A stretch of DNA of 64,000 nt from positions 441,501-505,500 of the forward strand of contig JAIGNY010001818.1 in assembly GCA_020152595.1 (NCBI GenBank). The letters run 5' to 3'. Positions 57,501-64,000 of this stretch are shown one piece after another (position 1 is the stretch's first letter; the number at the start of each line of letters is the position of its first letter). A program made the translations under genes and the position numbers. This DNA is from Chiridota heheva (lineage: Eukaryota; Echinodermata; Holothuroidea; Apodida; Chiridotidae). The notes under the pieces are model-generated. The model was given only the letters and a program-made list of their open reading frames with translations, did not search any database and was not told where the DNA came from.

Positions 57501-60500
57501 TCCCTTTTTTTTAAGGTTCAAATTTTGATTACTCAAAACTTGAGTACTACACATGCTACAGTATTTTCAAAATTCAAAAAAAGACTGTTAAATGCAGATT
57601 TGATGCTCTTTTTGGTCAGTGGAATAACATAATTTTTTTGTACCTGTCCATATACCTTTAAATCTAAAAACTTTAACATAATTATGCCAATTCAGCTGCC
57701 AAGCAAATTAGATACTTGACTTGATATGGTAGATAATTCAGCTGCCAGAACAAATTTGATACTTGGCTTGGTATGGCAGATAATTCAGCTGCCAGAACAA
57801 ATTGGATACTTGGCTTGGTATGGCAGATAATTCAGCTGCCAGAACAAATTGGATACTTGGCTTGGTATGGTAGATAATTCAGATGCAGAGCAAATTGGAT
57901 ACTTGGTTTGGTATGGCAGATAATTCAGCTGCCAGAACAAATTGGATACTTGGCTTGGCATGGCAGATAGTTCAGCTGCCAGAACAAATTGGATACTTGG
58001 CTTGGTATGGCAGATAATTCAGCTGCCAGAACAAATTGAATACTTGGCTTGGTATGGTAGATAATTCAGATGCCAGAGCAAATTGGATACTTGGTTTGGT
58101 ATGGCAGATAATTCAGCTGCCAGAACAAATTGGATACTTGGCTTGGTATGGCAGATAATTCAGCTGCCAGAACAAATTGGATACTTGACTTGGTATGGTA
58201 GATAATTCAGATGCCAGAACAAATTGGATACTTGGCTTGGTATGGCAGATAATTCAGCTGCCAGAACAAATTGGATACTTGGCTTGGTATGGTAGATAAT
58301 TCGATGCCAGAACAAATTGGATACTTGGCTTGGTATGGCAGATAATTCAGCTGCCAGAACAAATTGGATACTTGGCTTGGTATGGCAGATAATTCAGCTG
58401 CCAGAACAAATTGGATACTTGGCTTGGTATGGCAGATAATTCAGCTGCCAGAACAAATTGGATACTTTGCTTGATATGGCAGATAATTCAGCTGCCAGAG
58501 CAAATTGGATACTTGGCTTGGTATGGCAGATAATTCAGCTGCCAGAACAAATTGGATACTTTGCTTGATATGGTTGATAATTCAGCTGCCAGAACTTGGC
58601 TTGGTATGGCAGATAATTCAGCTGCCAGAACAAATTGGATACTTTGCTTGATATGGTTGATAATTCAGCTGCCAGAGCAAATTGGACACTTTGCTTGGTA
58701 TGGTAGATAATTCAGATGCCAGAGCAAATTGAATACTTGGCTTGATATGGCAGATAGTTCAGATGCCAGAACAAATTGGACACTTTGCTTGGTATGGCAG
58801 ATAATTCAGATGCCAGAGCAAATTGCATACTTTATCATACTTCAGTTCTGTAGTTAGGAACAATGTTTATTCTTTGTTACCCCATCACCTGTCCAAAAAT
58901 TTTTTTAATGATTTTATGAAATTTTTCAAAGCATATACTGATAATTTGTTTAATAAACTTTGGCAGTTACCTTAAAGCCATCCAAGTTTAAAAATTGATA
59001 TTGGTGAATCATTTTTAAGAGGGTAATATTTGCAGTTGTTGAGGAAAAAATTTCTTATAAGATTACACATTTGTTATTGAATAGTTTTAGCTACACTGTA
59101 CTGACTGAAAGTTTGAAACTCTTTAATCAAATCATATTAACAAAATCAATTGTTGAGCACAAAAATTCAACGTGCAGTTTTGTGGAACATTCTAAACTTA
59201 TTTGCGCATATTTAATAATTAAAAACAAACATGTGGTTAATAGGCAAGATGGCCACCAAAATATGAATTGGAGAACTTTTGTCCCGTCGTTGTGCCAATT
59301 AAATGGATAAATATTTGAAAAAGATATCAGACTAATACAGAATAATATCACAGTTTAAGTTTAGACAGGTCTTCTTTTATGCGTTCTGTGTTAGCTTTTT
59401 TCCTTAAAGAGATTTTACGTTTAGGCAACTTTCTACGAGGAGGGAAGATGTTTAGGGTCAGTTCAACAATATCATGGTCATTTATACCAGATAGACATTA
59501 GCAGAGTTAACAGCTGGTGAGTTGTTAGTAAATACAAGATCGATAATGTTGTTATCTCTGGTAGGTGACTGCACCATTTGAGTGAGGTTAAATGAATTGG
59601 CCACTTCAAGAAGGATTTTGGCTGCTTCGGAGGAAGCGTCAGTGCCTGAAATGTTTAGGCTCCAGTCAATATTAGGTTGGTTAAAATCACCAGCAAGAAT
59701 AACATTGTTTTTGTCAGCATTTTTGCCCAAATTTTGTAGTGATTTCCTCAACTCAAGAAAGCTAGTAAGGTCATTGACTGGGCCTGTAAAAAGTTCCTAC
59801 ATACATACTCTTTTCCTTAGGGAATTGGAATTTAGTCCAGATGATCTCACAGTCAGTCTAGTTTAGTGAGCTCAGTGTAATTCATGTCATTTTTTATTGC
59901 CTGTAATACACCACCATAACCATTTGTACTTCTATCTTTGCGAACAACTGTATAGTTGTCAGGAAAATTTTCAGAGTTGTTGATTTAGGAATTTAGCCAG
60001 GTTTCAGTGCCAATAATGACATCTGGGTCTTTGTCTTTTATAAGACTTCAGTGGAGGCTTTTTGTTTCCAACACTTTGAAAGTTAATAACAAGAAATTTT
60101 AGAACCTTCTATTTTACCTTTTTTGGATTGGTTTTCAATTTGACATCCGGATGGTGGTTGGACCCCGAGTCAAGGCAGGAAGAATAACTTTGAAGTGTCT
60201 CATATGAGCTAGTATAGTTGATGGAATTGTTAGTTGAGAAGAAAGAATGGAGAAGTTCATAAAGTCACAAGTATCACACATCCAGGTACAGCTAGAATGC
60301 ATAAGGTTGCTGTTTTTTGAGTCATCAATGTTGCAGCATTTAGTGTGGATCCATTGATCACAATTGTCATACTGTACTGCTTTATTGGATCTCCTACACT
60401 GGAGTCCACACAGGCCACAAGGAGCTGAACAGTCCAAACAAAACCAATCATTGGTTTATGATGCAAGGAAGTTGTAAGCTGCATTACTAATGCCTGCACA

Positions 60501-62823
60501 CTTACTATGAACCCGCGAGTCACAGTCATTGTAACAAATACCTTTCTGTTATTTTTGATATATTTGTTGCATTGTTTGCAGGGAAATCTTAGGAGGGTCC
60601 AGGATTGCTTTCGATATCACCAGAAAGGGTAAGGAATAAGAGGAGTAATTTTCTTCTATCTTCCTATGATACCTATGATGTTTCCTGGAGGAAAGAATAG
60701 TAGCCCGAGATTCCAGACCTAGAAGTGCCAAGTAATTCATGACTCTCGAATGAAAGCAAAAAGCCTGATTACACCAGTGCTTATCCAGCCTGTTCTTAAA
60801 CAAATTTAGATTGCATGCTTCACAACCTCCTTTGGTAAATTATTCCATAACTTGCAAATAAGATTGGAGAAAAAATTGTTGAACGCTGGTGAATGAATGT
60901 GATTGAATAATTTTCCTGTTTTTAGAACCACTTGTTCTAGTATTATTACGAATAGGTAATAAATTTGCAACTCTTGTATCATATATATGCGAGACCATCT
61001 TATATACCTCAATCATATCACCTCTTGCTCTTCTTTAGGTTTATGATGGTAGATTCAGATTATTAAGCCTGTCAGGATATGGCAGATTACGCAAATGTGG
61101 GATAAGTTTGGTGGCTCTCCTTTGAAAATTTTCGATCAACTCAATGTGTTTTTTCTTTGATAGGTGCCAGACAGTTTGAAAGTTCCAGATGGGGTCTTAC
61201 AAATGCCTTGTAGAGCTGGACTAGAGAGGTTTTGTCAAGATATGTGAATGATTTACAGATGAGTCCAAGTATCATATTTGCCTTGTTGACTTTCTCGTTG
61301 ATGTGAGCTTCAAAAGTAAGCTTTGAGTCAAAAGTTACTCCCAGATCCTTCTCATTAATTACAAATTCAAGATTGTGATTTAACATGGTGTAGCATAAAT
61401 CACTTGAAGGAGAACAACGTGCAATTTCAAGGACCTTGCACTTGTCTGGATGAAAATTCAATAGCCATTTAGAAGACCAGTTTGTTAAGGAGTCCAGGTC
61501 ACCTTGCAAGATATTATGGTCTTAAGTTGACCTCATTGACCTATAAATCTTAGTGTCATCTGCAAAGAGGTAAATTGAAGAATTCACAGTGTCAGAGAGA
61601 TCATTTATATATATAATGAAAAGGATCGGACCCAAAACACTACCTTGTGGTATACCACTGGGCACTGTCACCGAATGAGAAGTACAACCTTTTACTAAAA
61701 CACGCTGTAACCTATTGGCAAGAAAGGATCTGATCCAGCTATACAATGGATCCAGTAATTTATGAAGCAGACGTTTATGTGGCACCTTGTCAAAAGCTTT
61801 CATAAAATCGAGATATACAATGTTAACCTTCTCATTATTTTCCCATGCTAGGGACAGATCATCTTAAACCTTTAATAATTGTAGTGAAGTAAGATCTTCC
61901 TTTTATGAAACCAAACTGTTGAGGACAAATAAGATTGTTGTTATGAAGATGTTCCATCAAATGGTCTCTTATAATAGATTCCATCGTTTTACTTACAACA
62001 CTTGTTAGGCTCACAGGGTGATAATTTGATACTAAAGATCTGTTGCCCTTATTGAAAATACAGTAGGTGAGATATTTGCCACCTTCCAATCATTCAGAAC
62101 TGTTATTTTGTCTAAGAACAGTTGAAACAAAGTAGTTAAGCATGGAGCAATGGTATCAGAACACTCATATAAAATCCTTGGATGGATACCAAAGATTGAT
62201 GTGTGATTTGAATTTTGACAATTTCCAACTTGATCTGTACGAATGTAATTGCTTATCGATGCATAGATAAGTTGTGAGAGTGTGATTTGAATAATCACTC
62301 AAACCAAACAAGACAAGGTAGCCAGTTTGTGGGGCATTAAATTAGAGGCAAATTTAAAGCCTGAGACGAGTGGGGTTGTGACGAACGTAAGGAGTTCAGA
62401 GAGTCGGAGACTCTAAAGTATGTTAGCTAGAACATTACAGGGGAAAAGAGGTTGTGATTGACAATCTGATACACAGAAAAAAATATAGGCCTAGCTTAAT
62501 AATAATACAGATAGGCCCTCTACTTGACAACAGGAAAACAACAGCTATAAGCGGCAATGGACACTAATAGGAAGATAAGTAAAAATGAATGAAATGAGGT
62601 AACAAGGCAAACAATAAACTTACTCAGCACTCAAATTAGTCTTAACTTCCGATCACCCAAAAAAAAACAAAATCGCGGAAATGGTTATAGGCTAATAGTA
62701 ATACAAATGTTAGTGTATAAGTCTAAATAACATTAGATTCACTAGCAAAACAAAACATGTTTGTCAGCCTACCTCTGCCAAACGTTTCTTATTAATTGCT
62801 CCGAGACCAGCCGCACGACGCAT
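48409..62823 (-). CDS. SNF8: ESCRT-II subunit SNF8 (EAP30/Vps22), six coding exons
   Basis: Joined exons on the - strand: 62823-62773, 56778-56589, 55985-55802, 54143-53999, 52703-52629, 48501-48409; 738 bases, 245 residues. Known role: SNF8/Vps22 forms ESCRT-II with Vps25 and Vps36 on endosomes, linking ESCRT-I to ESCRT-III in sorting of ubiquitinated cargo into multivesicular bodies. Seen here: an N-terminal helical region (MRRAAGLGAINKKRLAE, then a coiled segment with AEDQLNQMSKQLDAF), the strongly conserved [40 protein letters not shown], and two winged-helix parts (DDIMRAIKKLGILGNGF...VQSVPAELSMDHT; LSWEHERALLVM...LEGLVWIDDQ). Human SNF8 is 258 residues; the C-terminus here ends about ten residues earlier. 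All junctions are GT..AG and in frame. Confidence 0.95.
48531..49110. repeat. 24-bp minisatellite, about 24 copies
   Basis: The unit is close to GGGTGGGTAACTGATGACAAACTT, with some atg/ata and gaaac variants. It sits at the 3' end of SNF8 intron 5, about 28 bases from the exon 6 acceptor. Because 24 is a multiple of three, frames through it stay open in both directions; none is proposed as a gene. Confidence 0.93.
49111..49790. other. SNF8 intron 5, no feature seen
   Basis: AT-rich sequence between the 24-bp array and the retroelement fragment. Confidence 0.5.
49800..50115 (-). pseudogene. Non-LTR retrotransposon C-terminal fragment
   Basis: The - strand reads WVGHVVRMLDSRIPKQLFYG, then, after a frame break, a GGQKK..KDVLKAS stretch and a Cys-containing tail. 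WLGHV.RM...RIPK.L.YGEL..G.R..G is the common C-terminal signature of endonuclease/reverse-transcriptase elements, after the polymerase domain. Internal stops make it non-functional. SNF8 intron 5. Confidence 0.7.
50218..50425 (-). mobile_element. SINE family B, copy 2
   Basis: Reverse-strand counterpart of 31003-31160: gtgctgcattgtgtccttga, gcaagacactttacttgc, atgagtaccag and ctgctggggagttaat in the same order. It also has a further 3' part reading ggactggcatcccatccaag. It lies next to the non-LTR fragment. Confidence 0.7.
50430..52060. other. SNF8 intron 5, no feature seen
   Basis: AT-rich intron with a C-rich run near 50945-50965. Short frames (50740-51075, 51109-51345) have no recognisable domains. 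Confidence 0.5.
52068..52140 (+). mobile_element. tRNA-like SINE head or tRNA pseudogene
   Basis: An A-box-like gcagtggtcagcattc and B-box-like ggttcgaacac are spaced as in a tRNA, with a T-run about 15 bases after the end. A full cloverleaf with a clear anticodon could not be closed, so it is a tRNA-related remnant and not a tRNA gene. Confidence 0.45.
52629..52703 (-). CDS. SNF8: SNF8 exon 5
   Basis: Acceptor CTTTTCAG| and donor ATG|GTGAGA. It encodes GSGCVSIQKLKDELSWEHER plus ALLVM, aligned with human NGYVTVSEIKASLKWETERARQVL. Confidence 0.93.
53999..54143 (-). CDS. SNF8: SNF8 exon 4
   Basis: Acceptor TTAATCATAG| and donor GAG|GTATGT. It encodes DDIMRAIKKLGILGNGFALH, then RLKDGRFIVQSVPAELSMDH and TNVLNVAE. 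VQSVPAELSMDHT is almost identical to human IQSVPAELNMDHT. A 29-bp array full of donor-like sites begins about 33 bases upstream of its acceptor. Confidence 0.95.
54178..54652. repeat. 29-bp minisatellite carrying 5' splice-site-like sequence, 16 copies
   Basis: The + strand unit is close to GAACAATTACCTGATACTTA plus cttgaatga. On the SNF8 sense (-) strand it reads caagtaagtatcaggtaatt: 13 units contain GTAAGTAT, one GTAAGTGT and two GTAAATAT. This matches the U1 snRNA consensus (GTAAGTAT) better than the five real SNF8 donors. It lies at the end of intron 3, about 33 bases before the exon 4 acceptor. Confidence 0.94.
54653..55801. other. SNF8 intron 3, first part
   Basis: No gene is seen. 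55430-55735 is enriched for ggtacc/gggtac words with an imperfect inverse arrangement (gtacctgttac near 55436, ggtacaggtactcc near 55709) and may be an eroded miniature element. Confidence 0.4.
55802..55985 (-). CDS. SNF8: SNF8 exon 3
   Basis: Acceptor TTTGTACAG| and donor GTCT|GTAAGTGC. It encodes [40 protein letters not shown] and on to AQDVS. It ends in phase 2; exon 4 supplies the last base of a Leu codon. Confidence 0.96.
56107..56290 (-). mobile_element. SINE family A, copy 2
   Basis: On the - strand the tRNA-like head reads cctccgtggtgtagtggtta (A box) and ggatttgaatcc (B box). The body is followed by a tgctatgctatgct tail. It is closely similar to 31989-32153 (long runs such as ttgtgaactcactggttgca are identical). 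SNF8 intron 2. Confidence 0.8.
56589..56778 (-). CDS. SNF8: SNF8 exon 2
   Basis: Acceptor TACCTTTGCAG| and donor GCTT|GTGAGTAT. It encodes AKYKDKGSEIAEDQLNQMSK through [20 protein letters not shown] and ends in phase 1 (split Ser codon T|CT). It is nearly collinear with human residues 18-80. Confidence 0.96.
56779..57685. other. SNF8 intron 1, end part
   Basis: AT-rich intron with a C-run near 57367-57380; nothing else recognised before the 47-bp array. Confidence 0.5.
57690..58830. repeat. 47-bp minisatellite, about 24 copies
   Basis: The unit begins gataattcagctgccagaac and continues with aaattggatacttggcttgg then tatggca. Variants alternate agctgcc/agatgcc, cttggctt/ctttgctt and ggca/ggta/ggtt. 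One unit near 58575-58610 is shortened. Lies in SNF8 intron 1. Confidence 0.94.
59160..59330. repeat. Dispersed repeat family, copy 3 (fragment)
   Basis: Aligns with 8930-9060 and 28770-28920: cagttttgtggaacattcta, a gttgaataatt-like block, and ttggagaacttttgtcccgtcg. Same orientation. It abuts the broken end of the LINE endonuclease fragment. Confidence 0.6.
59340..60610 (-). pseudogene. CR1/Jockey-like LINE fragment: zinc-finger (PHD-like) and endonuclease part
   Basis: On the - strand from 60610: FPCKQCNKYIK, GICYNDCDSRVHSKCAGISN, then CGLCGLQCRRSNKAVQYDNC with DQWIHTKC and CTWMCDTCDF. This is a Cys/His cluster like the PHD finger found at the start of some CR1-type proteins. An apurinic-like endonuclease follows (DVIIGTETWLNS near 60030; ILAGDFNQPNIDWSLN near 59700; DLVFTNN near 59520). 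Stops and frameshifts are present. The fragment stops inside the endonuclease, before any reverse transcriptase. Confidence 0.82.
60700..62300 (-). pseudogene. CR1/Jockey-like LINE fragment: reverse transcriptase part
   Basis: On the - strand from 62298: DWKVANISPTVF, NYHPVSLTSVVSKTMESIIR, AFDKVPHKRLLHKLL, PSGIPQGSVLGPILFIIYIN, catalytic LFADD near 61570, WLLNFHPDKCKVL, LGVTFDSKLTFEAHI, and the C-terminal NNFFSNLICKLWNNLPKEVV and FKNRLDKHW. At least four frame breaks make it dead. It lies immediately upstream (in - strand sense) of the zinc-finger/endonuclease piece, the reverse of normal order. Confidence 0.88.
62301..62772. other. SNF8 intron 1, first part
   Basis: No gene or repeat was recognised between the exon 1 donor and the LINE reverse-transcriptase fragment. 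Confidence 0.5.
62773..62823 (-). CDS. SNF8: SNF8 exon 1 (coding part)
   Basis: Seventeen codons, MRRAAGLGAINKKRLAE, then donor GAG|GTAGGC. It matches the human start, MHRRGVGAGAIAKKKLAE. The start codon is the first ATG after a short leader (gataaaaATG). Confidence 0.93.
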
Positions 62824-62940
62824 TTTTATCAAGCTTGGTCAAAACCACCAAAAGACATAAAATTACAATTACAAATTCACCCAGAAATCTCCAGTCTGGC
62901 AGTGGCGCAGCCAACAGAATCTTCAATCGGGTGTCTCTAT

Positions 62941-62950
62941 ATGACGTCAT
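62941..62950. promoter_or_regulatory. Palindromic CRE (ATF/CREB site)
   Basis: ATGACGTCAT, about 120 bases upstream of the SNF8 start codon. The core TGACGTCA is the full consensus for CREB/ATF factors. Confidence 0.55.
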
Positions 62951-63047
62951 AGCAGAGTAGACGCTTTTAGAACAATGACGTAATTTCTTTTAATATTTTT
63001 GTAATACTCAACAATGACAGAATAAACACTCGCGCGGCCTTGTAACA

Positions 63048-63059
63048 CACGTGCACGTG
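63048..63059. promoter_or_regulatory. Two abutting E-boxes (CACGTGCACGTG)
   Basis: Two consecutive CACGTG words about 225-236 bases upstream of the SNF8 start codon. CACGTG is bound by USF, Myc/Max and MITF/TFE factors; the last control lysosomal genes in animals. Function here is inferred. Confidence 0.5.
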
Positions 63060-63113
63060 GGTCTGTGGTCAGTTGCGAGACGACTACGGGAGGTGAATTA
63101 GGGTAGAACGGAA

Positions 63114-63374
63114 CTAATTATTCTCAATATTGAAAGCTATGATGAAAGAGTCAAGTTCGGGGTCCTTTTTGTACCAGAGTGTTTTAGATCTGGAATATTT
63201 TGTGATGTTTTCCAAAAAGTACCATCTAGTATCTCTCGGATGAGGGTACTTTTGATAGGGGGTCACCAGAAGTTGTGGCCCTTTTTTTAAGGCCAAAGTA
63301 CGTGAAGAGGTCTTGTGCACCCTCACCAAATCACTCAAATTCTGGTATGGGTCCATGGTAAAATAGTTCCCCAT
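63114..63374 (-). other. Unassigned open frame, 86 codons
   Basis: A - strand frame starting with ATG (MGNYFTMDPYQNLSDLVRVH...) and ending in stop next to 63114. It has no recognised domain, signal peptide or membrane segment. It lies just beyond the SNF8 promoter, transcribed in the same direction. It could be part of a dispersed element or chance. Confidence 0.2.
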
Positions 63375-63540
63375 GAAACTGTTTCTGAAGCAGCTCTCGT
63401 CAAGTTTGGATATAAATAGTCAAGAACTATCAATTCTTTACTATTCCAGAAATTTGCAACTTCCTAGCTTCCTGTCCCGTGAAATGAGACCTCTCGAAAA
63501 TATTTTTATTAGCCCTTTCTCTGGCTGAACTCGCAGACTT

Positions 63541-63852
63541 ATGGAAGCATATGCCGATCAAAACCTCGGAATTACGTCGCGTCGTAATTGGAATTACGTC
63601 GCGTCGTATTTGGAATTACGTCGCGTCGTAATTGGAATTACGTCGCGTCGTAATTGGAATTACGTCGCGTCGTAATTGGAATTACGTCGCGTCGTTATTG
63701 GAATTAAGTCGCGTCGTAATTGGAATTACGTCGCGTCGTAATTGGAATTACGTCGCGATGTAATTGGAATTACGTCGCGTCGTAATTGGAAATGCGTCGC
63801 GTCGTAATTATATTTATTACGCGACCCAAATATTGCCGGCATATGCTTCCAT
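63541..63852. mobile_element. Miniature inverted-repeat element containing a CpG-rich 22-bp satellite
   Basis: The 312-bp element has perfect 16-base terminal inverted repeats: ATGGAAGCATATGCCG (63541-63556) and CGGCATATGCTTCCAT (63837-63852). It is flanked by gcagactt (63533-63540) and acagactt (63853-63860), an 8-base target duplication with one change, as in hAT elements. Almost all the interior is a tandem array. No protein is encoded. Confidence 0.8.
63571..63811. repeat. 22-bp CpG-rich tandem array, about 11 copies
   Basis: The unit ATTACGTCGCGTCGTAATTG plus GA is nearly perfect in most copies (variants: aagtc, gcgatg, gttatt). It has four CpG per unit and near-dyad symmetry (attacg..cgtaat). 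The array is confined within the terminal inverted repeats at 63541-63852. Confidence 0.93.
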
Positions 63853-64000
63853 ACAGACTTGAAGTTGAAGTAACATGCTGACATGTAAGTCATATTTCGG
63901 GGATTTTTTCTAAAAGCATTTATTTCCCGAAGAAACAGTGACAAATGCAAAGAAGATTGATTGGATTTTATCCGGACTTTCACATCGTAATTTTTGAATT

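Larger units (their letters stand above)
62824..63110 (-). promoter_or_regulatory. Candidate SNF8 promoter region
   Basis: The 290 bases upstream of the SNF8 start codon contain a perfect palindromic CRE (atgacgtcat, 62941-62950), a second CRE-like site (atgacgtaat, 62975-62984), and two abutting CACGTG E-boxes (63048-63059). There is no clear TATA box. Transcription start is not located. Confidence 0.55.

Overview
The window is animal nuclear DNA: intron-rich genes with GT..AG junctions, a eukaryotic tRNA-Asn gene, and a dense load of SINE, non-LTR, Ty3/Gypsy, Penelope-like and hAT-like remnants and minisatellites. It looks like a marine invertebrate deuterostome, most likely an echinoderm or hemichordate. 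That is inferred from protein similarity and repeat style; the species cannot be named from the sequence.

Two protein genes are supported exon by exon. SARNP (SAP-domain ribonucleoprotein, Tho1/Hcc-1 family, nuclear mRNA export) lies on the + strand with nine coding exons between 7683 and 39210, giving 258 codons plus stop. SNF8 (EAP30/Vps22 subunit of ESCRT-II) lies on the - strand with six coding exons from 62823 down to 48409, giving 245 codons plus stop. Every junction keeps the reading frame and has GT..AG ends. The genes are convergent, with about 9.2 kb between stop codons. A tRNA-Asn(GTT) gene lies on the - strand about 320 bases before the SARNP start codon.

Layout: 1-7290 is noncoding, with a possible 3' end of an upstream gene near 1253, an ETS/CRE-like motif at 2289 and mobile-element ends. 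7293-39210 holds the tRNA and SARNP. Its introns contain a diverged dispersed repeat (8090, 28270), nested inverted-repeat elements (10380-11285), an 0.87-kb pyrimidine-rich minisatellite (12295), a broken LINE (13590), a Penelope-like fragment (18410), a deleted Gypsy element carrying a SINE (20197-22280), a snap-back element (23092), a CpG-rich decaying tandem region (24310-26980) and minisatellites. 39211-48408 is 3' UTR and intergenic DNA with 19-bp and 287-bp tandem arrays. 48409-62823 is SNF8, whose introns hold 24-, 29- and 47-bp arrays, SINEs and LINE pieces in permuted order. 62824-64000 holds a candidate SNF8 promoter (CRE, two E-boxes) and a 312-bp inverted-repeat element filled with a CpG-rich 22-bp satellite.

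No wholly new protein system is visible. The most unusual signals are: a 29-bp array in SNF8 intron 3 that repeats a strong U1-type 5' splice site on the sense strand; the satellite-filled miniature element at 63541-63852; and the CpG-rich decaying repeat block at 24310-26980. The longer open frames inside arrays (12255-13172, 34067-34582, 44296-44946) follow from repeat periodicity and are not proposed as genes.
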